A stretch of 64,000 nucleotides of DNA from Whalleya microplaca. Lineage: Eukaryota; Ascomycota; Sordariomycetes; Xylariales; Xylariaceae. A program made the translations under genes and the position numbers. The first letter of the stretch is position 1. Every line of letters starts with the position of its first letter. Positions 34,649 to 45,159 of the stretch are shown here, one piece after another. The stretch spans positions 248,001 to 312,000 of the forward strand of contig MU385736.1 in assembly GCA_022497155.1 (NCBI GenBank). Direction: 5' to 3'. The notes below the pieces were generated by a model. That model worked only from the letters and a program-made list of their open reading frames with translations, was not told the DNA's origin and made no database searches.

Positions 34649-37363
34649 TCCCTACTTTTTAAAACCTGTTAAAATGCTTTTAATAGCAATTAATAGCTAC
34701 ACTTAAATAACTTTGATTTTTTTAAAACTGTAATAAAAATTAAGCGCGTTCGTTTTTTTATCTGACTTTATTTAATCTAATACTTAACGAAAAATCAATT
34801 TTTTTATACGCAAATTAGATTTTTTAAGGTAACGTAATTTAATGCCTCCCCCCTAACCTCCCTATTACCTTTAAACCTCCTAATCTTCCTGCTTTCTTTA
34901 GGTCTGCCGGCGCTGTTAATAAAAGCGGCCTAAAGCTATTTATAGTATGTCTCGTTACTCGATTCCTTTTAATAGTTACTAGCAGCTGACTTGTCCGCCG
35001 GCGCTGCCGAGAAGGCTTATTGTGAGAGGGATTACGCCTTATATTATTATTTACCCGAGCCCGGGGCTATTACGTTAAGGGTATTACTTCCTCCTTTTTT
35101 TTTTTCTTGCGGTATTAAAGCTATTACTACATTTTCGGCTGCGCTATAAGCGGTTATCGGTAACGGCTACGTTTTATTAATATTTTTTTGCTGTCGAGGC
35201 ATTATTTTAAAATTAAGCTTTTGTAATAACCTTATAACTTTATCCGATATTAATTAGTTACCTTTTCGAATTTATTAATAGCTATAAATATGATTTAATT
35301 TTAATTAAGCTATAGTATTTAATAAACCGAGGATTATATGCCAGCAAAGTAGTTTATACCGTTATAAATATGCGTTAATATAGATTTCTCGTATTTGTTA
35401 ATTATTTAACGCATTTTTAGCTAATTAATATTACTCGAAAATTATATAAAGGGCTTTATGGCTTAAATAATAACGAAATCTAGCTATTACTAATACCTTG
35501 TTATAGTTTCGAATTCGATTTTCCTGCTTTCTCGCTAACTTTTAACTATATTGCTGCTTAACCTGTTCGAACGATATTTTTACTACTTAATAAAGCTATT
35601 TAAAGTTTAAAAATCGATTTTTTAAAAATCGTTTAAGGAATTTGTATGATTTTTTTATTCGAGACGTTAATTTAATGCCGAAATTCCGATGGTTTTTTAT
35701 TACAAATTTAGTAAATTCGTAAAAGATTATATAATAAATATTCCTAAGGTATTTAATAATCGGCTGCTAACTAGCGAATTTACGTAAAATAATTTCTTAT
35801 ACTTTTTTAAATTCTTTTCGAATAGATAAGTAAGTAGCTAACCTTTAGGCGTATAAAATACTATTGGCGTTATTTTTAAATTTTCGGCCTAATTTGGGAT
35901 TAGTTTAACCGGTATTTTTAATAAGCTGACGTTTAGAGGCTTAAATGCCTTTTTAAAAGTAAATTTTACGATCGTATTTATTTAATATCCGAGTAGTATA
36001 TTAGCCTATTTGGGGATCGTTAATAGCTTTTTCGTTAATAGCTTTAGCTAATTTAGTTTCGTTTTTAGATTTGTCGTTTTTATATAGCCGGCTGCCGATA
36101 CCCCCTTATTATTCGCCGAGAATTATGCTTTTAAGGGTACCTATCCACTTTTTTCTAACGTTATATATAATATTTTTAAATACGTGTTAAATATAAATCT
36201 AATGCTTTATTTCGTTATTATATATAGCTTTAGCTACTTTTTTAAAGGCTTTATCGAAATCGCTAATAATTATATAAGGGTTCCCGATATTATATTTCCT
36301 AATATATACTTTTAAACTTTATAATACTTATGTAAAAAATGCCTTTTTTTTGCCGCTTAAAAGATAATACGTTATAGGAAATGTAGTATAAAAAAAGGTA
36401 ATTTTATTGATTTAATAAAAAGATATCTCGAACCGGTTAACTTTATATATATTATTAGCTGATAATAGTTTAGGATTTTTCTGCCATAGCTAAATATACC
36501 AGTTATATAGCTAAAAAATCCTTTCGATTCGATTATTTTAGCTATAATATACCTTATAATAAATACCTTTACTTTCGAGAATATAAAGGAATTATTATAT
36601 TACTATACGGTTTCCGAAACGTGTTTTTCGGGCTTTAATTAAGTGATTAGTAATAACTTGTCGATCGATATTTAAATAAGGGTATTTTATACGGATTTCG
36701 TTAATAACGTTAAATGCTGTATTTTTTAGTTTTAAAGTAGCTAATTCGATATTTTATAGCACTTTTTAAGTTAAGTAATTTTATCGATTAGTTATAATAA
36801 AAAAAGGTCTCGAGAATATAATATAATTATAAGTTCGGCGGTTTTTTATGTATAAAAAATGCTATCTAGGCTAGCTAATATAAGGGACACGTTTTCTTTA
36901 AAAGTATATTAAAGCTACTTATTAAAGGCAATTTTCTTTAATAACCGCCCTTTATTTTTTGCCGGTACTAGTTATATATATATCTCTGCCTTTATAACAC
37001 TTAAAAACGATTTTAGCCGGGCCGCCGAGAATTATTAAATAGTTGTTGCTATAGCGGCATATAGTAATAAAGCCGGCTGTTTTATAGGCTTTTAAAAGGT
37101 TAGATTTAGTTTCTTAAAAACTGAGCCAAACCTTAGATTTAAGGGTTTTAAAAAAAGAGGCTAGCGGCGGCGGTAGCGGCGGAAATAGTAATTAAAAGTT
37201 AGGTTAATCGAGGGAATCGATTAAATTAAAGTCATTTTTTTTAAAGAGGCTGCAATCGGCGTATTTAGCTATTATAATAACTTCAAAAGCAACGGGTATA
37301 ATGGTAGGTGTAGTAATAGTTATTAAAAAATTACAGGTTTAAGTAAGATAAGGTTATTAAAAA

Positions 37364-37478
37364 AGGTACATCTATTTTTTAATAAAATATACTGCGGGGT
37401 ACGTACCTGACCTACCTAACTACATTAGGTTAGAATACAGTCACTTTAACAGCTTATACAGTCATTATAACCGTCCCG
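37364..37478 (-). repeat. Right terminal inverted repeat of the MULE
   Basis: On the minus strand it starts CGGGACGGTTATAATGACTG and pairs with the left repeat. Long terminal repeats of this kind, with an 8-9-bp duplication, are usual for Mutator-like elements. Confidence 0.88.
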
Positions 37479-37486
37479 CTAAACGA
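37479..37486. repeat. Target site duplication, right copy
   Basis: Second exact copy of CTAAACGA, directly abutting the right end of the element. Confidence 0.85.
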
Positions 37487-38347
37487 GGAAATAGGTAGGT
37501 ACCTAAGAAAGGACACAGTCAGAACTCGGTCGGGTCTACTTTGACATTCTAAGCGAAATGTCTATTGAAATTACTCTACCAATGTCTCCTTAACTCATTA
37601 TGACTAATTCCTACATCTCCTATTGCCTTAAGTACCGCAATTGAACACCTTTACATATATCAAAATAGGCGACCGGTCAATCAGAGAACGCACAAGCCAA
37701 CCTACATGGACAACCATCACCACCCAAAATTTCACCTCAAACAAATACCGCAGACCAACATTCGTAAATCAAATTGGGCTGTAAGTTCGAGGCGAGTAAT
37801 ATATACTCTCCGGCCAAGAGGGCTTGGCATTGTGCGTAAAGGTTTCTGCTTCACAGCACCTGATGAAACATCAGTAAGGAACTTATTTCCACTTGTTACT
37901 TCCTAGGGGATAGTAGCATGTTTTCACTGAGATGGGAAGAAGCCATAGAGTTGGTTTTTTTAAGAAAACTTAGAGATTGGATAGCTAAGTCTTATCGCCT
38001 TAAGCAGCACGAGTACGTCGCACTGCCTCAGGTCAGAGCAAGGCTAGGAAGCGCAACAAAGCATCTAACTACACACACAGCAACTCCCCCTTGCGAAAGT
38101 AATAAATACAATCACAACGTGACCGCGGGACAAGCGGAAAGTAATTGAAAGGTCCACTACAAGCTTTCCCTCCCCCCGCCCAATTTCCCTTCCTTCAAAA
38201 CGCCTCACTCAATTGCCAAAACCAAAGAGGTTGACTGATTGACAACACCTCGGCTTGCTACCAAAGGGAGTCAGTTCGGCTGCAGAGACAGATCTGATTA
38301 GCGTCCACAATGTCCACTCAAGGCAGAAAGGGGCAGTACCCACACAT
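37487..38347. other. Intergenic between the MULE and the precursor gene
   Basis: About 0.86 kb of 3' flank of the precursor gene. ORFs at 37706-37906 and 37918-38148 have no domain. Nothing else recognised. Confidence 0.35.
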
Positions 38348-39564
38348 TTAAGAGGAGAAAGCGACAGCGCGCTTGTCAGCGATATACTTAGTAGCCGCAT
38401 CAGCATCAGATCGCTTGTCGGCGATGTACTTGGTAGCAGCATCGGCATCCGATCGCTTATCGGCGATATACTTGGTTGCGGCATCAGCATCACTTCGCTT
38501 GTCTGCGATATACTTGGTCGCAGCATCAGCATCAGATCGCTTGTCTGCAATGTACTTGGTAGCAGCATCGGCGTCAGATCGCTTATCCGCAATATACTTG
38601 GTAGCAGCATCAGCATCGGAGCGCTTGTCAGCGATGTACTTGGTGGCGGCATCAGCATCAGATCTCTTGTCGGCAATGTACTTGGTGGCGGCATCGGCAT
38701 CCGATCGCTTATCAGCGATGTATTTGGTGGCAGCATCGGCATCGGATCTCTTGTCAGCGATATACTTCGTCGCGGCATCAGCATCGGAACGCTTGTCCGC
38801 AATGTACTTGGTTGCGGCATCAGCATCCGAACGCTTGTCGGCGATATACTTGGTAGCGGCATCCGCGTCAGATCGCTTGGCCTTGTCGGCAATGTACTTG
38901 GTGGCAGCATCAGCGTCCGAACGCTTGTCAGCGATGTACTTCGTGGCAGCGTCGGCGTCAGAGCGCTTGTCAGCAATGTATTTGGTAGCTGCGTCTGCGT
39001 CTGAACGCTTGTCGGCAATGTACTTAGTAGCCGCATCCGCGTCCGAGCGCTTGTCGGCAATGTATTTCGTGGCCGCGTCCGCGTCGGAGCGCTTGTCAGC
39101 GATATACTTGGTAGCGGCGTCGGCGTCGGAGCGGTCCGCAATGTACTTGGTAGCAGCGTCGGCGTCGGAGCGGTCAGCAATGTACTTGGTTGCTGCGTCC
39201 GCATCCGAACGCTTGTCGGCGATATACTTAGTAGCGGCGTCGGCGTCCGAACGCTTGTCCGCAATATATTTGGTGGCTGCGTCGGCGTCGGAGCGCTTGT
39301 CAGCGATATATTTAGTAGCCGCGTCCGCGTCAGAGCGCTTGTCGGCGATATATTTGGTAGCCGCGTCAGCGTCAGAGCGCTTGTCAGCGATATACTTGGT
39401 GGCAGCGTCGGCGTCAGAGCGTGCGACTAGGCCTGGAAGGAAGAATGTAAGTCAGGGGATCCATGGTAGCCTTGGAGCGGTTGTATCTCACCATCAACAA
39501 CTGGCGCAGCCAGGGAGGTTCCGGCAATGGCAAAAGCCGCGATGAGGATCGAAATCTTCTGCAT
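38348..39564 (-). CDS. Kex2-processed repeat precursor of a dikaritin-type RiPP
   Basis: Secreted multi-copy peptide precursor, 385 residues, in two exons: 39564-39492 and 39432-38348, with a 59-nt GT-AG intron. Residues 1-19 (MQKISILIAAFAIAGTSLA) form a signal peptide, followed by APVVDGLVAR. Then come 25 tandem units of SDADAATKYIAD, each closed by a basic site (KR in 22, R alone in units 6 and 7, KAKR in unit 13), and a short tail AVAFSS. The sum 29 + 350 + 6 gives exactly 385. This is the architecture of KEX2-processed repeat proteins, including the precursors of ustiloxin- and phomopsin-type peptides. Its divergent neighbour is a UstYa oxidase, with two more nearby, which supports a cyclised peptide product. 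The Tyr-Ile containing KYIAD part is the likely core. There is no internal ATG in the repeats, so standard ORF calls miss it. Other possibilities are a secreted surface or pheromone-like peptide. Confidence 0.9.
38366..39417 (-). repeat. 25-copy tandem array with 42-nt period (precursor core repeats)
   Basis: 22 units of 42 nt, two of 39 nt (units 6 and 7, near 39130-39210) and one of 48 nt (unit 13, near 38877-38924). Units differ at many third codon positions but encode the same twelve residues. N-terminal copies mostly use GAC for the two Asp codons and C-terminal copies mostly GAT. Confidence 0.93.
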
Positions 39565-40836
39565 CTTGAATGATTGAGTTTCGTTTGAGTGAAGGAAGTA
39601 GAGAGAATGTGGGCTTCTGTTGGGAAGTTGTGCTGTTGACCTGAAGATTCGATGCTTTGTTGCTTTGAGCTTCTGGCTTGTGGTGCTTAGAGGAATCTCC
39701 TCAGACTCATGGAGGTTGGAGGCTTATTTATGGTTCGATTCACGACTCGGATGATGGTCACGACATCGCCTATTCCTACGGCTATCTCGACGAATGAATA
39801 CTGGTCATCGTCCTGCAATGAAGGTAATCCGTCCCTTTGACGCGGGGGTCATGCTCACAGCGAGGGACTCCTCAATGACTACAGTCGACCATCTAGAGGG
39901 TCACCATAGAGGACTCCTCCCTGTCGTACTCCTGGTCGTACTCTTGGTCATACTCCTTCTAGTCCTTCGTCACTCGGAGCCGTGGGTGGCTCCTATTGCT
40001 AGGTAGTCAACCTGTGCCTCGTCGAATTCCATGGAAAGGTAAGACTATGCTCAGTCAAGCTATGTCAAGTCACCTGAACCAGTATAGTGGAAGTACCCCA
40101 TGGCTCATGTGTGCCGCCGTATCAATCTCGATGACAAAGCTATCACGATGCAGAGTCAAGTCATTGTTTCGACAGCCTTGTCGATTTCTTACTTGCGGCT
40201 CCTCCTCCCGGGGCTAGATCTCTAGGTGCCACTGCGGCGTAGAATGTCGGGGTAGGGACCAGGAAGACGATAAGCTAGGGCTGATGTTGTATAGTAGTAG
40301 CAAGGATAGATGACTGACAATATGATTTACAATGCATATTATAAGTCAGCCACCCAGCCGTAGGCATAACCTCGTTATCGCACGTGCTGCAGGGGTCCAA
40401 AAACGTGGGTTTACAATGCATTTAGAAAATAGTGCCTCAACATGGTCGGTACTTCTTGGCGCTCGCTTCAGGGATCCAGTAATGCACGATTACCGTGCAT
40501 ATGCCAGGGGTTGCTTAATCCGCCGAAGTACCGGGGGGGCGGCTCAGCCCAGACTGACATTGCATACCTAGGTACTGGGAGCCACCTCGTACGGTGATAG
40601 CCCGATAATGACCGTGACGGCGTCCCGCGGAGTCACTGTCTCCAGGACGGCCCCGAACCTCTTCGGAGGCAACAGGGAGAGAAATACAGACACACTTGCA
40701 CAAAACTCGCAGAGTGCACTAGTCAGAGGACATACCGTCCTGGATTCTCACCAAGGAGTAGATCTTTTCTGACCTTGCGATCCTGACTTACCAACAACTG
40801 ACTCCCCCCTGATGCTTCTTGTAATTTGACGACAAC
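39565..40836. promoter_or_regulatory. Divergent promoter, precursor gene and UstYa C
   Basis: A 1,272-bp region between two start codons. On the minus strand an ATAAATA box (near 39727) lies about 160 bp upstream of the precursor ATG. One CTACGCC element is present on the minus strand (40237-40243). Short ORFs here (39794-40006, 39996-40217, 40332-40571) have no domain. Confidence 0.5.
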
Positions 40837-41974
40837 ATGAAGGCAGAACATACTCCTGTTCCGACGTCAGATCCTCGGGGCTCTAGCTCTGGTGACGACG
40901 AAGAGGAATGGTCGGCAAACGCAGCTGAGGGTCTTCTCAAGGGGAAGCAGAAGCTCTGGAACCGGGACGAGCCTTGGTACGCTGGAAGAAAAGCGATAAA
41001 GATTCACGTCGTCGTGTTCTTGATCTACCTAGCGATAGTCACCGGGCTCGCGGTCGCTCTCGGCCGGGCTTGGTCAAAGCTGAACGGGCGACTCTTGTAC
41101 TGTAAGCATGGCGCCGGCGGGACTGAAGATGAGTAATTTCACTAACGGGTTGTCACAGCACCGGCAAATGACGCACTCGAATGGTCTGTCCAGGAGTTCA
41201 ACTCTGGAGATGGCTTGACTAGCGATTACAGTGGTCCACCTCGACCCGAATTAGAGAAGGCCTGGGCCGACTTGCTCGGGCGTATGTTATCTACATGATG
41301 CATCTCTCGTCGCAACACAGCTAACCATTTCTAGCAATGAATATCAGACTTGGCCAAGAGGACGTTGAGGCTTTCGGTCGTGAGAAGACGGCTGTGCCAT
41401 TAAGTGATGGCTCAGGTTACGCAGGGTCATTAAACGTCTATCATGAACTTCACTGTGTGGTAAGTCCACCATATATGTAACGGATCTTTGAGCGGTCACT
41501 CACTCTCCTCCAGCGGTGGCTATATAAGTATGTCTGGCATGATGAGTACTGGCCCAACGCCGACGAGAAGGTTAAGAAGCAGAACAAATCACACAGTGGT
41601 AAGTACTTGGTACAGGTGAAGCGCAAGATTACAGGCTAACAACAAGTTCTTGTGCTCCAGAACACTGTCTGAATGCTCTGCGGAAATTCGCTATGTGTCA
41701 CGGTGACCCCGGGATGATCATATATAGCTTCATGGATTGGACAATCAAGCCAGGAGCTAACGGAACTGCCCATCAATGTGTTAACTGGCCGAAGCTCTCT
41801 GGATGGGCAAACGAGAGGGCTATTGACATATATGAACCAGGTGCAATCGTGCATCCAAAGTTTGGTAAGTTTTGATCAGGAGACTCTGGCATGTCACTGG
41901 CTGTGCTAATGCCCAACCAAATAGGTCCGGTCTATGGAGAAGGCGGGAAAATAAACGAGTTTCATATATCATAA
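40837..41974 (+). CDS. UstYa-like oxidase C (DUF3328)
   Basis: Third UstYa-family protein, 283 residues, divergent from the precursor gene. Exons 40837-41101, 41159-41281, 41335-41459, 41514-41598, 41661-41864 and 41925-41974 join in frame. The membrane anchor is at about 56-77 (VVVFLIYLAIVTGLAVALG), then SPANDALEW. The HxxHC motifs are HELHC at 166-170 and HSEHC at 198-202, with ALRKFAMCHGDPG after the second. Internal exon lengths (123, 125, 85 and 204 nt) are identical to UstYa A, which proves common descent. The C terminus (HPKFGPVYGEGGK) keeps the family end. Its pairing with the precursor makes it the best candidate for the first oxidation of the core peptide, which is inference. Confidence 0.93.
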
Positions 41975-43207
41975 GAAGGTGGTTGCGAGGAAGCCTACGA
42001 CTTGTTGGAAACTGAGGGAGATGAGGTGTTGGAGCAATATCCATTAACGCTGTTGGGAATTGAATCTACTGTCACTTAATTACGTAGCCACAACTTGAGA
42101 AGATAGCATCAAAAAAAAGAATAAAACAATTGAAAGACCTAAAATATCTGTTACTACTAGTATGAGTGCCAATGAAATATGTAGATTCGCCCAAGACATA
42201 AATCTCAAGCCGTCTTCCGAAGCACGTTCATAATACATCCTCCTCAAAGCTCACTTGCGATCTGTTAACTTGATATGTGACCCTCGGTATACGAAAACCT
42301 CGCACAAGTCCCTGATTATGCTTACAAGTGCCATCTTGGTATTATTCTACGCAGTTCGTAGAAATTCTCCGTGTAATACATCAGATGGCGGTTAACGACA
42401 ATCGTGAAGTCCGCACTCATGCCGAATGTTGCATAATCGCCGTGGAAAGGCCGTGTGTAACCTCTATCTCCGGAGGCCCAAGCACCCGCCTCGACCTCTT
42501 CGAGGAGATCTAGAATCTCGGGAAACGCCGTTATGTGGCGTTATGTATAGCCTTTAACGATCGGCACTCGATCGCATGGTATACCAGAAACGTCGTACCA
42601 GAAACCATGGTAAAGTCTTCGCAGATTATGCCGAAAAGGGTAATTTACAGTAGAGAGCACTGTGAAGCACACACTCGAACGGATTGGTCAGATTGGCTTG
42701 AATACGTGCTGAGGTCATATATTAGCGTTATGATTCCAAAGGTCCCTGGCATATTCGAAGAGACACTGTGATGAGCTCGTTGGTTTGGTTGGGTCACGAT
42801 GATTCTTGTCTCGGGTTCAGCTCCCGACAGTGCTCACGGGGAGACAGTATAACCTGGGGTGATGTGAATGGTGCAATACAAATTCTTCGTTGACCCCTGT
42901 AGAAGAGTGCGCATAATACAGGAGAAGTAACTCTGGTCCATGCGATACTTCTCTAGGTATATTGAAAACCTTCCGAGAATACTATAGGTTCACTTGCTTG
43001 AGGTTGATGACTTCCAATGACCCTACATAAATACCTCACCGGTACCAGAAGCTGAATGACATGAGAATTTTATCGCTTCACGCGGGTGAAATATGGTGAC
43101 TGTATTGATACTTGGAGTATAAACATCTACATCTGACGATCTTATGTAAGACTTGAACAGCGGGGGAAAGAGAAGGTAGCACATCGAGTTGTGGAGAGCT
43201 GAAGCCC
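41975..43207. other. Intergenic, likely right edge of the peptide cluster
   Basis: About 1.2 kb between UstYa C and the housekeeping gene BFR2. ORFs at 42328-42513 and 42535-42771 have no domain. Confidence 0.35.
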
Positions 43208-45159
43208 TCAGCTCCTAAACAGCGGAATGTTTTCCCCTTCAACCGGCACACCGCCCATTTCCTCGTCAGAAACGTCGTCAGCATCCTCGGTAAGGACCAT
43301 CTTCTGGCCGAAGAGGGTTCCGAAGAATCGGTCGATGGCGCTCTGCTCCCAACTCCGGCGATCTTCTGTCGCCATGAAGTTCTGCAGCTTGTCGTGGACG
43401 TTGAACCGCATCTTCCTCCCCTTGCTCGCCTTCGTGTCCACGTGTCTCTTGGCCTTGGCTTCTTTGACAGCTGCGAATCGCACCATGGCGGCTGGCCCAC
43501 CTGGACCCCCTGATGTGTCCCCTATCCGTTGATCCACGAGCTCCTTCAGTAGTAATTGGTAGAAATCAGCGTCGTCGTAGATCTCCGGGTCTTCGTTGAC
43601 TTTCTTCGCGACCTGAACAGGCGCACATGAGCGCGGGGTTCGCGTGCGCTTAATGAGTCGCTCAGGCGCATCGAGTTCTTCGTCCAATCTCGTAGTAAGA
43701 GACTTCTCGGCGACACTGGTGAACTTTCGTGATGACCTATCTACTGCCCTAATGTTCCTTGCGCTGTGTGACCATTTCTCGAGGACCGCTCTGCGACGGG
43801 CAATAGCTCGTTGCTCGACGGTTTCCATGTCTTCCCACATAGCGTGACTAGATGTATCAATATCTGCAGTTCGCTTCCGCTTCTGGCCCGCCTTTTTAGA
43901 TGATTCGGGTTGTATTCTTGCGCGGAAGCCATCAATTGCATTCCATAGCTTGAGAGCAGCAGCCTCGGCAGCCTCATATGGTTCCGATTGATCTGCCGGG
44001 TCCTCAATTGAGCTAAATGAGTTTACTGCGACGAGTGACTTCTGCAATCGTATTCGAATGTTGAGGAGCGCATCGAATGCTTTTCGTTGCTGTTGTACGG
44101 CCTTTCCCTTGGCAACATCCTTTTGAGCTGCAGTCGTTAGAGCACTAGCTACGCTGCGGTGTCCAGCACTCATTATCTCTTGTATCGTTGTGCGATTGGC
44201 ACCGTTAGGCTGGGGGGCTTTTTCGGAGTCGCTCTCCTCTTCATCTTTGTCCAACTCCTCATCGCTGTCCCCATTGCTCGATTCATCCATCATAGCTCTG
44301 CCCTCTTCGTCATCGTCGATAAAGCCATCCAGTGACTCGTCGTCATCGCCGTCATCGTCTTCATCTTCCTCAGCTTCGTCGTCAATAAAGCCATTGACTT
44401 CCTCGTCCCCGGATGTCTCTTCATCATCGAGGTCATCCTCATCAGGGTTCTCTTCCTCATCAAGCTCGACTCCAGCATCTTCTGACGACTCCTCTTCATC
44501 AGACACCATATAGTCCGCAGCAGTGGGCCTTGGCACACGTTTGCCCCTGTTCGGCAGTGCTTGGGTGCTCCCCCTGAATACGAAATTCTTGAACTTTTCG
44601 TCGTCGCTCTCATTGAAGACACCATCACTATCGATCTCCGCGTCGTCCTCGCCATCCTGATCGGCTTCGAGGTCAGCCGTCTCGGGGTCGTCGAACTCGT
44701 CTGACTCGTCGTCCTCAATGTGACTGTCAACAACTTCGCGAGCGTCTTCGTACTTAGACGATGAAGCATCATCATCTTCGCTTTCTTCCTCGTCGTCTTC
44801 CTCGTCAAGAGCCGCGCGACTCACTCGAGCGCCTCGGTACTGGGGTCCTAGTGCGACCGGGTGTTTGCGACGAAGATTGCTCTTGCTGGTAGGGAGGTAT
44901 TAGCACGTAGCCTGACTTAGAAGCCTAATTGGAATATCATACCCAACGTGTACATAGTGCTCTGTGCCGGCATTCTCGTCTACGCTCTCCTCGCTATTGC
45001 TGGCATCGGCCTCATCTGGCACCTCTGCTTCAGGGTCGAAGTCTAGCGCATGCTCCGTTAGTATTTAACGAAACACCACAAGGAACCAAGATTCTTACCT
45101 TTGACTGAGCGCTCTGCCCATTCAGCAAATTGCTTTGCGCGGCCTTTTAACTTCTCCAT
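43208..45159 (-). CDS. BFR2: BFR2/AATF (Traube) small-subunit ribosome biogenesis factor
   Basis: Nucleolar protein of 612 residues needed in yeast for early 40S pre-rRNA processing. Exons 45159-45099, 45042-44943 and 44885-43208. The N-terminal third is extremely acidic (long Glu/Asp tracts), with KFKNFVFRGSTQ and PRPTAADYM before the AATF-Che1 helical domain (KAFDALLNIRIRLQKSLVAVNS, LKLWNAID, AMWEDME). The C-terminal TRAUB domain carries DDADFYQLLLKELVDQR, KGRKMRFNVHDKLQNFMA and FFGTLFGQ. The frame is intact and the length is usual. It is divergent from IND1 over a 433-bp shared promoter. Confidence 0.95.

Larger units (their letters stand above)
34534..37478 (-). mobile_element. RIP-degraded Mutator-like (MULE, Hop-type) DNA transposon relic
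   Basis: A 2,945-bp element with inverted ends of about 115 bp (34534-34648 and 37364-37478, roughly 88% identical, most differences being transitions) and an 8-bp target duplication. The interior is very AT-rich and full of stops. Minus-strand fragments still read as a MULE transposase: near 37100-36930 GGPAKIVFKCYKGRD resembles the N-terminal zinc-binding domain, and near 36290-36150 IIISDFDKAFKKV followed by HVFKNIIYNVRKKW matches the DFDKA and W-H-x-x-KN blocks of the DDE core. CpA and TpG are scarce (none in 35041-35100) while CpG survives, the mark of CpA-directed RIP. The element is dead and lies between UstYa B and the precursor gene. Confidence 0.88.

Noticed and set aside
34534..37478. 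AT-rich isochore or centromere-like DNA
   Set aside because: Defined inverted ends, an exact 8-bp target duplication and MULE transposase fragments explain the block.
38366..39417. A CRISPR-like array
   Set aside because: The repeats are contiguous 42-nt coding units without spacers, in a eukaryotic genome.
38373..39545. A 390-codon plus-strand ORF made of SAIYLVAASASDRL-like repeats
   Set aside because: It is the antisense shadow of the precursor array. The minus-strand frame has a signal peptide, a consensus intron, Kex2 sites, strict protein conservation with silent changes, and a matching UstYa neighbourhood.
38348..39564. An alpha-factor-type mating pheromone precursor
   Set aside because: The layout is similar and acidic Ala-rich spacers occur, but the peptide lacks the Cys/Trp-rich character of filamentous ascomycete pheromones, and three UstYa genes lie nearby. 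Not fully excluded.
44190..44513. Ser-rich plus-strand ORF inside BFR2
   Set aside because: It is the antisense of the Asp/Glu-rich tract of BFR2.
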